From assembly GCF_008369915.1 (NCBI RefSeq), contig NZ_VSRN01000001.1, positions 1,736,001 through 1,800,000 of the forward strand: DNA of 64,000 nt, written 5' to 3'. The translations under genes were made by a program, and so were the position numbers. Below are positions 35,109-43,284 of this stretch, in pieces. How positions within the stretch are numbered: the stretch's first letter is position 1; every line of letters starts with the position of its first letter. This stretch comes from Dyadobacter sp. UC 10. GTDB lineage: Bacteria; Bacteroidota; Bacteroidia; Cytophagales; Spirosomataceae. The notes under the pieces were generated by a model. The model saw only the letters and a list, made by a program, of their open reading frames with translations. It ran no database searches and was not told where the DNA came from.

Positions 35109-36755
35109 CTAGTACAACTTTTCATAATACTCCCGCGCCATTCTATCTGAGTTGAATTCGACGCTGACATCGTTCATACTGTTTAATACCATTTGCCGCC
35201 ATTTATCCTGGCCGTTGTAGTAGGTGGGTATTACCTCGCGTTCCAGCTTCTCCATCAGGTTGTCGCAATCCTGTTTGTTGATATCCTCTCCCTTCGCGAC
35301 GGGCAGCAAAAATGAATTTTCACCGTCTTTCGAAAATTCGCAGATCCAGCCGTCAAATGTAGACAGGTTCAGGGAAGCATTCATAGCGGCCGTCATCCCG
35401 CTTGTGCCGGAAGCTTCGCGGGTTACGACGGGATTATTTAACCAAACATCGGAACCATCTTTCAACAGTTTGGACAATGCCAGTTCATAGCCCGTCAGCA
35501 CCGCCATATTAGGAAAAAGGTGACTGAGGTAAAATAAATGATTGAATGTATTTACAGCGCCTTCGTCTTTCGGGTAAGGCTTCCCTGCCCAGATCACCTG
35601 TACCGGCTGCCCGGTATTTTGCATCATACGTGTAAACCGTTGCAGGTCCCAGACCAGCATGTCAGGCCTTTTGTAAGCCGCAAAACGCCTCGCCCACACG
35701 ATCGTAAGCACATTTGGGTCAAATATTTTCCCGCACTGATCCGCTACCGTTTTAAAGAGAACAGTTTTTAATTCCTTTTTACGGGCTGCTATCCGGTCGG
35801 TGTCTTTAGTAAGACGTGCCTCTTCCAGCTCTTTATCAACCCAATAGGTATTGTTTTGCGCATTGGTGATGTGATCAATCGGCGCAATCTTCGGATGCGC
35901 TTTCCACATTTCACGGGAGACTTCGCCGTGCAGTTTGGAAACACCATTCGCTTTTCGGCTCAAGCTTAACGCGGCCAGTGAATGATTGAAGATATTATCC
36001 TTTACGCCGCTGATCTTACGAACGGTTTCAAGATCCAGTCCTGAGAAAAAACCCAACTTTTCCAGGAAATGTATCTCATGTTTTTCATTGCCGGCCTCTT
36101 CCGGTGTGTGTGTCGTGAATACCACCCGCTTTTTCACGTCGGCTACTTTTTTATATTTTTTATACAAACTGAATATAGCCGAAACTGCGTGCGCCTCGTT
36201 GAAATGATACACTTCGGGTTCATATCCAAGCGCTTCCAAAAGCTTTGCGCCGCCCATTCCCAAAACCATGCACTGCGCCACTTTATAGGTCACATCCGCA
36301 TCGTATAGCGAATAACTGATCGCCCTGGTAGTTTCGTCATTTCCATCCGTATCGGTTGTGAGCAGGAAAAGCGGAGCCGATTTAAATACTTCCGGATCGA
36401 GGTAATAGGCAGCTACCCAAACTTGTTTCCCCAGAATCGGGAGCTGAAACCGGATCGTAGTATCTTTCAAAAACGAATACATCTTCTCCCGGAATTCCGG
36501 TTGCATACTTCCGTCTTTTTTTCGTCCCTGGTCATAATACCCGTATTTCCACAACATTCCGACACCGATCAGGTTTTGTTTCAATGCATACACACTGCGC
36601 ATATGCGAGCCTGCCAGGAAACCGAGTCCGCCGGAATAGATTTTCAACGCCTGGTCGACGGCGAATTCCATGGAAAAATAGGCTACTGACTTTTTAAATT
36701 TTGGGTCCGGTGTAAATGGATGCTTGTAAGGAAGTGAAAATGTGGATTGTGACAT
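35109..36755 (-). CDS. glgP: Alpha-glucan phosphorylase-like protein (GT35 short form)
   Basis: The 548-residue protein belongs to the short alpha-glucan phosphorylase group. It has the N-terminal FSMEFAVDQALKIYSGGLGFLAGSH, the VYHFNEAHAVSA and FTTHTPEEAGNEKHE motifs, TIVWARRFAAYKRPDM and the C-terminal EASGTSGMTAAMNASLNLS. The lysine that binds PLP in phosphorylases (SGM-K) is a threonine here, Thr455. My recollection is that many Bacteroidota relatives share this change, so the enzyme may be a PLP-free glycosyltransferase or a degenerate phosphorylase. It likely acts on glycogen-type glucans in the cytoplasm. The end REYYEKLY looks native. An Uma2 remnant follows the stop. Confidence 0.82.
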   Translation of the reverse strand: MSQSTFSLPYKHPFTPDPKFKKSVAYFSMEFAVDQALKIYSGGLGFLAGSHMRSVYALKQNLIGVGMLWKYGYYDQGRKKDGSMQPEFREKMYSFLKDTTIRFQLPILGKQVWVAAYYLDPEVFKSAPLFLLTTDTDGNDETTRAISYSLYDADVTYKVAQCMVLGMGGAKLLEALGYEPEVYHFNEAHAVSAIFSLYKKYKKVADVKKRVVFTTHTPEEAGNEKHEIHFLEKLGFFSGLDLETVRKISGVKDNIFNHSLAALSLSRKANGVSKLHGEVSREMWKAHPKIAPIDHITNAQNNTYWVDKELEEARLTKDTDRIAARKKELKTVLFKTVADQCGKIFDPNVLTIVWARRFAAYKRPDMLVWDLQRFTRMMQNTGQPVQVIWAGKPYPKDEGAVNTFNHLFYLSHLFPNMAVLTGYELALSKLLKDGSDVWLNNPVVTREASGTSGMTAAMNASLNLSTFDGWICEFSKDGENSFLLPVAKGEDINKQDCDNLMEKLEREVIPTYYNGQDKWRQMVLNSMNDVSVEFNSDRMAREYYEKLY

Positions 36756-36844
36756 CAGAAGGTGTTTTGGTTGAAAAACGAAAAGCCTAAGCTTCTGCTG
36801 TGATCAGGCTACAAAATTGTGCCATGAATATAGGAAACGCATTC

Positions 36845-37972
36845 CTAAAATCCGTCTTTCCATTTCCGGGCGATGTCCATTGCCGTTTTCAGCATGTGCG
36901 GCTGCCACTGATCAATATGCCAGTCGCTGTTTTTTAGATCAGAAGCATTCAGCATACCACGAGCGTGATCGAGGTTAGATGCATTCTCTAAAATGGCAGA
37001 CAATTGCATTTGCTGCTTTGCAAGTAAAAGATCCTCTACCGGTTTGCTATGGAGCGGAAATGTAGCAGGCGGAAGAAACGAATTGACTGGAACAGGCGGA
37101 AAATTCTCTTCAAAAGACTTCACAATATGACTCATTTGAAGAAAATCCTGTTGAAAAAGATATTGTTTCTCTCCTGAATCCAGTGCAGTACCCAGCTGCT
37201 CCATCACTACAAATTTCAGGTTCGGGCATTGAAGTAATGCTTTTTCAAGATATTTAAAAACCACCTCCGGAACTGCTTCGTCATGGGTATCCCTTCTTAC
37301 GGGCCTATTCGCCGTTCCGTTGTCCCAGCTGCCGCCCGAAATATGGATTTCCCGGACGCGTTCCAAAGGATAGCAGGAAAGCATTTGTTCAAAGTGGATA
37401 TTGAAATTGTGGCACTGGCAGTACAAATTGTGCAGGTCGAGGATAATGAAACCGTTGACACTTTCTACTAATTGATTGAGAAAGTCCCCATGCCGCCTGA
37501 CCTCCTCGTAGGAATAAGAGAATGCCAAATTTTCCAGGCCTACCGGACAATTACAGGCATCCTGGATCCGCGCCAGTCGGTCTTGCCCGATCGCGAGCGT
37601 CGATTGATTAAAGGGAATACCAAGCGGCGCGCCTTTGTGAAAATCTGCGCCGGTCATGAATCCGAAATGCTCTGAGACATGATCGAAACGGAATTCACCG
37701 GACAATTTGCGGAGCTGATCCAGCCAGTTCTGCTGATCCTGCGACCATTTCCCCGAAAAGAGCGAGAAATAGACACCATGGCCAATCAGGCGATTGTGGT
37801 CGCTGAACTCTTTCACCAGTTCTATAAACCAGTCAGGTATTGTACCGACTTTAAACAGTGAGTCAAACGACCACTCGATCGCCTCCACCATTTCCATTTC
37901 AAATAACGGAAAGGCAGCTTGCAGGATATGTACATCCAGGTTACACGCAATTGCAGAAAAGATCCGGGACAT
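36845..37972 (-). CDS. DUF692/MNIO-family peptide-modifying iron oxygenase
   Basis: Multinuclear non-heme iron oxidative enzymes (MNIOs: MbnB, TglH, ChrH, bufferin synthases) modify cysteines of small precursor peptides. This 375-residue protein has the TIM-barrel family motifs: His65 (LIGHGVYFS), H98-x2-E101-H102 (DHVSEHFGF), E147-N148 (GLENLAF), D179-x-H181-N182 (ILDLHNLYC), His210 (REIHISGG), D228-x-H230 (RDTHDEAVPE) and Glu258 (VVMEQLG). These supply the expected iron ligands. MNIO proteins are usually about 280 residues; the last 85 (from about 291) are an extra helical segment. The gene for a 50-residue CPAC peptide lies 18 bases upstream. No separate DUF2063/MbnC-type partner is adjacent. 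Confidence 0.88.
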   Translation of the reverse strand: MSRIFSAIACNLDVHILQAAFPLFEMEMVEAIEWSFDSLFKVGTIPDWFIELVKEFSDHNRLIGHGVYFSLFSGKWSQDQQNWLDQLRKLSGEFRFDHVSEHFGFMTGADFHKGAPLGIPFNQSTLAIGQDRLARIQDACNCPVGLENLAFSYSYEEVRRHGDFLNQLVESVNGFIILDLHNLYCQCHNFNIHFEQMLSCYPLERVREIHISGGSWDNGTANRPVRRDTHDEAVPEVVFKYLEKALLQCPNLKFVVMEQLGTALDSGEKQYLFQQDFLQMSHIVKSFEENFPPVPVNSFLPPATFPLHSKPVEDLLLAKQQMQLSAILENASNLDHARGMLNASDLKNSDWHIDQWQPHMLKTAMDIARKWKDGF

Positions 37973-37990
37973 AAATCAGTACTAAACGGA

Positions 37991-38143
37991 TCAGCCCATT
38001 CCGCAAGCCGGGCAGGAACCCATTGTTTTGGTATTGGTTTTTTTCTCTTTTTCCGGCTTGATGTCACTGTCGGCACAGGCAGTAATTGTGCTCAGTGCGA
38101 CTGCGATCGCTACGGCCTGAAGAACTGGCTTGGAGATTTTCAT
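37991..38143 (-). CDS. 50-residue precursor-like lipopeptide ending in CPACGMG
   Basis: The frame from ATG 38143 to TGA 37991 encodes 50 residues. Residues 1-23 form a secretion signal with a lipobox (STITAC, Cys23). Residues 24-40 are a charged Lys/Glu/Asp linker, and the end is MGSCPACGMG with Cys44 and Cys47. Placement directly before the MNIO gene makes it the likely substrate: the enzyme would act on the C-terminal cysteines before or during Sec export, as with bufferins, whose precursors also carry Sec signals. The upstream in-frame extension to 38287 crosses a palindromic repeat and is not counted. Function may be metal binding or redox, but this is inference. Confidence 0.8.
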   Translation of the reverse strand: MKISKPVLQAVAIAVALSTITACADSDIKPEKEKKTNTKTMGSCPACGMG

Positions 38144-38264
38144 GGTATAGGCTGAATAAGGTGAATTGGAATATCTGCTAGATTGAAATTCACGCATATT
38201 CGTTGTAACCGCAGGTATTTCTTTAACAAATGATACCTGACCGTCATTCGCCGTTCCACAAAAA

Positions 38265-38306
38265 AATGGCTGAATAATCATTCGCAAAATGAATTATTCA
38301 GCCATT
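38265..38306. repeat. Palindromic intergenic element, copy 1
   Basis: AATGGCTGAATAATCATT (38265-38282) pairs with its near-exact inverse at 38288-38306, an 18-bp stem with one bulge. T-runs flank it in both directions, and a TCGAA motif lies about 15 bases to the right. A nearly identical copy is at 45752-45793. It could end the prc transcript on the minus strand. Confidence 0.8.
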
Positions 38307-38410
38307 ATCTTTTTGGATGCTCGAAGAGAGTTAACCAGCGTGTGGTTTGCTGCTACGGATGACCTGCCAGCCCCGCATGTAAGCAATGATGAAGGGCAGA
38401 CTATATAATC

Positions 38411-40540
38411 TTATTGTTTCTTTTTAGTCCCTGCGAAACTTGGCTCCTTGGATATTACAATCAGATCAGCCAGCATTCTGCCGGTTTCCGTCAGGTAAAT
38501 GTCCTTTTTCTTTTTGGCCTCTTTCGGTGCCTCAACTGCTTTTGGATCAGCATCCTCGTCCTCTTCCCCATCTGTGGTATCTTCCCCCAGTTGTTTCATT
38601 GCAGCCCTTTTCTTCTCAGCCTCATCCCTCTCGACCTTTCTTTTGGATTCCTGTAAAGAAACTATTTTATTTTCGCGGGCAGCTTTAAATTCTTCCAATG
38701 TTTTCGCCAGCGTTTTCAGCTCGTCGTCAGACTTTAACCGCTGCTTATACTTGTCACGAAGCTGGTCGATTACCTTCGGATTAATATTATTCGAAAGATC
38801 ATATCGCGAAGATGGGATCTGATCCCAGGGTAATGCACTTGGCTGCGACCCTTCACCGTATTCATTTTCTTTGAAGGCAGTAGGCAATTCCAGATCCGGC
38901 ATAACGCCTTTTAGCTGGGTGCTGCTTCCGTTGATGCGGTAAAATTTCGCAACGGTTAGTTTTACCTGTCCAAGCTGATCGGTTTCTTTAGGAACCCACT
39001 GGTTCAGATCAATCAGCGTTTGCACGGTACCTTTCCCGTAAGTTTGCTCGCCGACAATTATACCGCGCTTGTAATCCTGAATAGCGGCTGCAAAGATCTC
39101 GGATGCAGAAGCACTAAATCTGTTGACCATCACTGCCATCGGTCCGTCATATGCAATTGCAGGATCATTGTCAGACTGGACCTCTATTTCGCCCTGACCT
39201 TCTTTGACCTGTACAACCGGTCCCCTATTGATAAACAAACCTGTCAATGAAACAGCCTCAGTTAACGATCCTCCGCCGTTATTACGCAGATCAATCACAA
39301 TACCATCCACATTGGAGGCCTGCAATTCTGTAATCAACTTCTGCACATCCCGGGTCGTGCTCGAAAACTCTTTTTCCTTGTGCTGGGCACCTTCGAAATC
39401 GCGGTAAAACAATGGAATATCGATTACACCGATTTTGAAATTTTTATTTGCATTGTTAATAGAGACGATCTCGCTTTTGGCCCGCTGCTCTTCCAATTTG
39501 ATCTTTTCACGCACCAAACGATATTCTTTTGGAACAGAGCCCGGCAAAGCGTCTGCGGAAATTACCTGAAGACGAACTACTGTGGATTTTGGTCCTTTGA
39601 TCAATTTCACTGCATCGTCGACAAACCAACCTACGATATCGACCATTTTGCCTTCATCACCTTGTGCAACCGCAACAATCTTGTCTTCCTTTTTAAGTTG
39701 CTTTCCTTTGAAAGCAGGGCCGCCAGGGATAACTTCTACGATCTTGATATAATTATCTTCCTCACGAAGCAACGCGCCAATCCCTTCCAGTGACTGGCTC
39801 ATTTCCTGTTTGAAACGATCTGCGGAAGTTGGGGCCATGTAGCTGGTATGCGGATCCATTGATTCCGCGTAAGCATTCATAAACATTTGAAATACCTGCT
39901 CCGTACGAATACGGCCTAATGCACGGTCGCGATTTTTATACCGGTCGCGAAGTGTGGTGATTACTGCTGTATCTGCCTTCCCGGAAAGTTTAAGGTCAAG
40001 TGCCTCACTTTTCAGGTACTTACGCCAGGTATCGTTCAATTCATCGGTGTTCTTTGCCCAGGCAGCTTTTTCTCTGTCTGTATCCATGGACTCGTCCGTG
40101 TTGAAATCGAACGGTTTTGGCTGGCCCAGCAAGTTTTGGATATAGTCACTTCTCTCTTTATAACGCTTTCTGAACACATTATAAATTTGAAAAGGCACAT
40201 CCAGTTCGCGTTTTTGGAGATAATCGTCGAAAGAATTTTTGTATTGTTCAAAATTCTTAAGATCCTCAGCCAGGTAATACAGCTTGCCGTGGTCTATCCC
40301 ATCGATATATTTATCAAAGATGGCCACTGACAATGAATCGTTTAATTTGGTTTTTCTATAATGGTAACTAGACAAAATACGTGTCGTCAGCTCCTCCGCT
40401 TTGTATTGAGCAGGGATTGGCTTGATATCGTCCTCCATAGAGGTACCAACAGCAGGCACTGTCGTCGCATGATCCTGAACAGGGCCCCGTTGCCATCCGA
40501 GCAACACAACCGGAATAAGAGTGATTAAGTACTTTCTCAT
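38411..40540 (-). CDS. prc: Tail-specific periplasmic protease (Prc/CtpA, S41)
   Basis: The 709-residue protease degrades or trims periplasmic proteins from the C-terminus. A signal-like N-terminus precedes a helical domain of the Prc type (about 45-240), a PDZ domain (about 250-345, with QSLEGIGALLREEDNYIKIVEVIPGGPA) and the S41 core with VIDLRNNGGGSL, the nucleophile region RFSASASEIFAAA and the general-base lysine in VGEQTYGKGTVQT. A lysine- and glutamate-rich tail follows (about 615-690). It starts 14 bases behind the FKBP gene, so the two periplasmic quality-control genes form an operon. Confidence 0.93.
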   Translation of the reverse strand: MRKYLITLIPVVLLGWQRGPVQDHATTVPAVGTSMEDDIKPIPAQYKAEELTTRILSSYHYRKTKLNDSLSVAIFDKYIDGIDHGKLYYLAEDLKNFEQYKNSFDDYLQKRELDVPFQIYNVFRKRYKERSDYIQNLLGQPKPFDFNTDESMDTDREKAAWAKNTDELNDTWRKYLKSEALDLKLSGKADTAVITTLRDRYKNRDRALGRIRTEQVFQMFMNAYAESMDPHTSYMAPTSADRFKQEMSQSLEGIGALLREEDNYIKIVEVIPGGPAFKGKQLKKEDKIVAVAQGDEGKMVDIVGWFVDDAVKLIKGPKSTVVRLQVISADALPGSVPKEYRLVREKIKLEEQRAKSEIVSINNANKNFKIGVIDIPLFYRDFEGAQHKEKEFSSTTRDVQKLITELQASNVDGIVIDLRNNGGGSLTEAVSLTGLFINRGPVVQVKEGQGEIEVQSDNDPAIAYDGPMAVMVNRFSASASEIFAAAIQDYKRGIIVGEQTYGKGTVQTLIDLNQWVPKETDQLGQVKLTVAKFYRINGSSTQLKGVMPDLELPTAFKENEYGEGSQPSALPWDQIPSSRYDLSNNINPKVIDQLRDKYKQRLKSDDELKTLAKTLEEFKAARENKIVSLQESKRKVERDEAEKKRAAMKQLGEDTTDGEEDEDADPKAVEAPKEAKKKKDIYLTETGRMLADLIVISKEPSFAGTKKKQ

Positions 40541-40554
40541 TGTTGAATGTTTTC

Positions 40555-41313
40555 CTATTTAACAATTTCCAATAATTCAACCTCGAATACCAAAGCAGAA
40601 TAAGCGGGTATCTGAGGTCCTGCGGCGCGTTCGCCATAAGCAAGGTCGTAAGGAATGAACAATTTCCATTTCGAACCTACCGGCATTAATTGAAGAGCTT
40701 CTGTCCATCCTTTGATCACACCATTTACCGGAAACTCTACCGGCTCTCCGCGGTCAACCGAACTGTCAAAAATCGTTCCATTGGTCAATGTCCCGTGATA
40801 ATGCGTCTTCACCTTGTCCGTTGCAGCGGGCTTAGGACCTTCACCGGCTTTGATAACTTCGTACTGCAAACCACTTTCAGTAGTCGTAACGCCGGTTCTC
40901 TTCTTATTTTCTTCTAAAAACTTCTCGCCTTCCTTCCGGACAACTGCTCCTTTCTCTTCCATTATCTTTTGAAAATAACTACCTATGAATGCATTGGCTT
41001 CATCTGCCGTGAATGCCGTTTTCCCACCTTTCAGCGCCGCATTGATTGTTTTTGTCAGCACTTCTGTATTAATATTTTCCACACCCTGGGCCGCCAGTGA
41101 GCCTGAGAAACTTACTCCGATCGCGGCTGATAAAGAATCCATTTGATTTTTGAGTACTAATGGGGTCGCAACTGCTTTTGTCGTTGCGGCCGGGGCCTTC
41201 TTCGCCGGGGCGGCCGGCTTGGTTGTTTTCTTGATAGTCTGTGCATTGCTTTCCGCTGTTACAAAAAATCCTAGTACCAACGCTGCCAAAATGGTTTTTT
41301 CTAATTTGTACAT
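40555..41313 (-). CDS. FKBP-type peptidyl-prolyl isomerase, periplasmic (FkpA/Mip-like)
   Basis: From ATG 41313 the product is 252 residues: signal peptide (about 1-25, ending SNAQ), an Ala/Pro/Lys-rich linker, an N-terminal helical dimerisation domain with the Mip-like pattern MDSLSAAIGVSFSGSL...FIGSYFQKIMEEKG, and a C-terminal FKBP domain (GLQYEVIKAGEGPKP to the end) with YHGTLTNGTIFDSS, VIKGWTEALQLMPVGSKW and IPYDLAYGERAAGPQIPAYSALVFEVELL. Catalytic-site aromatic and Asp residues are in place. The 21-codon extension to 41376 is not a signal sequence and is left out. It heads the operon with prc. Confidence 0.93.
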   Translation of the reverse strand: MYKLEKTILAALVLGFFVTAESNAQTIKKTTKPAAPAKKAPAATTKAVATPLVLKNQMDSLSAAIGVSFSGSLAAQGVENINTEVLTKTINAALKGGKTAFTADEANAFIGSYFQKIMEEKGAVVRKEGEKFLEENKKRTGVTTTESGLQYEVIKAGEGPKPAATDKVKTHYHGTLTNGTIFDSSVDRGEPVEFPVNGVIKGWTEALQLMPVGSKWKLFIPYDLAYGERAAGPQIPAYSALVFEVELLEIVK

Positions 41314-41616
41314 TATACTGATTGATGGACGATAAAATATTATTTTCAAGATATTAAGTGACATTAACGAATTCAATTACAACAAAAACACAAATAGTAC
41401 CTAAAAAAGTTTTAAAAATGTTACTAAGGACTGATAAACGGTAAACAACGTTGCACAGGCCGGCAAGAGCGGTTCACTTGGAATAATCTAATTTATTCAG
41501 CTGCATTTATTCACAATTATACTGTTCCAAACATTCTGTTTTTACCAAAATTAAACACTACCTTTGCGGCAGTTTTCAAAAACTTACTACTATACTCTAA
41601 ATAAGTCAATTATACT
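41314..41616. other. Divergent intergenic region (FKBP / atpA)
   Basis: This 303-base gap has no coding region of its own. It is AT-rich and includes the atpA promoter at 41559. The opposite promoter for the FKBP-prc operon is not clear. No atpH or other ATP synthase gene is present here, although atpA is often preceded by one. Confidence 0.6.
41559..41566 (+). promoter_or_regulatory. -7 box (TACCTTTG) upstream of atpA
   Basis: TACCTTTG matches the TAnnTTTG consensus of the Bacteroidota primary sigma factor exactly and lies 50 bases before the atpA start. A TGTTTTT stretch about 20 bases further upstream is a weak -33 element. Confidence 0.6.
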
Positions 41617-43194
41617 ATGGTATCTGTTAGACCGGATGAAGTTTCGGCTATCCTGCGCGAACAACTCGCAGGCGCCAGATCAGAAGCAGAGCTCGAAGAA
41701 GTAGGAACAGTTCTTCAGGTTGGTGACGGTGTTGCCCGCATTTACGGACTCTCCCAGGTTCAGGCAGGTGAGCTGCTTGTTTTCGAGACAGGCCTCAAAG
41801 CCTTGGCTCTTAACCTGGAAGAAGACAATGTCGGAGCCGTTTTGCTTGGAGATTTCAGTGACATTAAGGAAGGTGCGACAGTGAAGCGTACGAAAGAAAT
41901 TGCCTCCGTAAAAGTAGGAGACGGTATCATCGGACGCGTTGTCAACACCCTCGCTGAACCCATTGACGGGAACGGCCCTATTCTGGGGGACGTTTACGAA
42001 ATGCCTATCGAGCGTAAAGCTCCTGGTGTTATTTACCGCCAGCCGGTAACTGAACCTCTTCAGACAGGTATCAAAGCGATTGATGCGATGATCCCCATCG
42101 GCCGCGGTCAGCGTGAGTTGATCATCGGTGACCGTCAGACTGGTAAAACAGCGGTGGCGATCGATACAATCATCAACCAGAAAGAATATTACGACAAAGG
42201 CGAGCCGGTTTTCTGTATTTATGTAGCCTGCGGCCAAAAAGCGTCGACTATCAAGGGAATCGAGGCGACTCTTCGCAAGTACGGTGCAATGGACTACACT
42301 GTAATCGTAGCTGCCGGTGCTTCTGACCCTTCTCCAATGCAATTTTACGCGCCATTTACAGGTGCTGCGATCGGAGAATATTTCCGCGATACTGGTCGTC
42401 CTGCATTGGTTATCTATGATGACCTTTCAAAACAGGCAGTTGCTTATCGTGAGGTTTCTCTGCTTCTTCGTCGTCCTCCGGGCCGTGAAGCTTATCCAGG
42501 TGACGTATTCTATCTTCACAGTCGTCTATTGGAGCGTGCTGCCAAGGTAATTGCTGACGATAGCATTGCTAAGAACATGAACGACCTTCCTCCTTCCTTG
42601 AAGGATATCGTAAAAGGTGGTGGTTCACTTACTGCGCTTCCGATTATCGAAACACAGGCTGGTGACGTTTCTGCATATATTCCTACGAACGTAATTTCTA
42701 TTACCGACGGACAGATCTTCCTTGAATCCAACCTGTTCAACTCTGGTATCCGCCCCGCGATCAACGTAGGTATCTCGGTATCACGAGTGGGTGGTAATGC
42801 GCAGATCAAATCCATGAAGAAAGTATCCGGTACACTTAAACTGGATCAGGCACAATTCCGCGAATTGGAAGCTTTTGCAAAATTCGGCTCTGATCTGGAT
42901 GCAGCTACCAAACTGGCAATTGATCGTGGCCGTCGTAACCAGGAAGTATTGAAACAACCTCAATACGCACCGGTTCCTGTTGAACAGCAGGTTGCTACTG
43001 TGTATGCTTCCACAAAAGGTTTGCTTGACAAAGTAGATGTAAACCGTGTTAAGGAATTTGAAAAAGACTTCCTGACAGTTCTGAGCAGTCAATACAAAGA
43101 GGCACTTGCTGCATTGCGTGCCGGTAAGCTGGACAACAGCGTTACCGATGTGATCGAAAAAGTGGCCAAAGAAGTAGCTGTTAAATACCAATAA
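41617..43194 (+). CDS. atpA: ATP synthase F1 subunit alpha
   Basis: The 525-residue alpha subunit of the F1 catalytic head. The non-catalytic P-loop GDRQTGKT is at 171-178, followed by the [30 protein letters not shown] region and the alpha signature with [29 protein letters not shown]. The N-terminal half contains the beta-barrel domain; the helical C-terminal domain ends KEVAVKYQ. Only atpA and atpG are here; atpD (beta), atpC and the Fo genes are elsewhere. The gene has its own promoter box and is followed by two intercistronic hairpins before atpG. Confidence 0.98.
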   Translation: MVSVRPDEVSAILREQLAGARSEAELEEVGTVLQVGDGVARIYGLSQVQAGELLVFETGLKALALNLEEDNVGAVLLGDFSDIKEGATVKRTKEIASVKVGDGIIGRVVNTLAEPIDGNGPILGDVYEMPIERKAPGVIYRQPVTEPLQTGIKAIDAMIPIGRGQRELIIGDRQTGKTAVAIDTIINQKEYYDKGEPVFCIYVACGQKASTIKGIEATLRKYGAMDYTVIVAAGASDPSPMQFYAPFTGAAIGEYFRDTGRPALVIYDDLSKQAVAYREVSLLLRRPPGREAYPGDVFYLHSRLLERAAKVIADDSIAKNMNDLPPSLKDIVKGGGSLTALPIIETQAGDVSAYIPTNVISITDGQIFLESNLFNSGIRPAINVGISVSRVGGNAQIKSMKKVSGTLKLDQAQFRELEAFAKFGSDLDAATKLAIDRGRRNQEVLKQPQYAPVPVEQQVATVYASTKGLLDKVDVNRVKEFEKDFLTVLSSQYKEALAALRAGKLDNSVTDVIEKVAKEVAVKYQ

Positions 43195-43202
43195 TAAAAA
43201 TA

Positions 43203-43262
43203 AGGAGTCAGATGTTTCGTCTGGCTCCTCTCCTAATATATATCCACCGGTGCCTGCACCGG
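43203..43262 (+). other. Two hairpins between atpA and atpG
   Basis: AGGAGTCAGAT pairs with GTCTGGCTCCT (43204-43229 region) allowing G-U pairs, and CCGGTGC-CT-GCACCGG (43247-43262) is perfect. Neither has a T-run, so they are not full terminators. The second ends 22 bases before the atpG start. They could stabilise the atpA message or lower read-through and translation of atpG. Confidence 0.6.
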
Positions 43263-43284
43263 ATATGTTTTAAACTTCCAACTA

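Noticed and set aside
38066..38287. Longer N-terminal form of the CPAC peptide beginning at 38287
   Set aside because: The added 48 codons run through the palindromic repeat and hide the clear signal peptide beginning at 38143.
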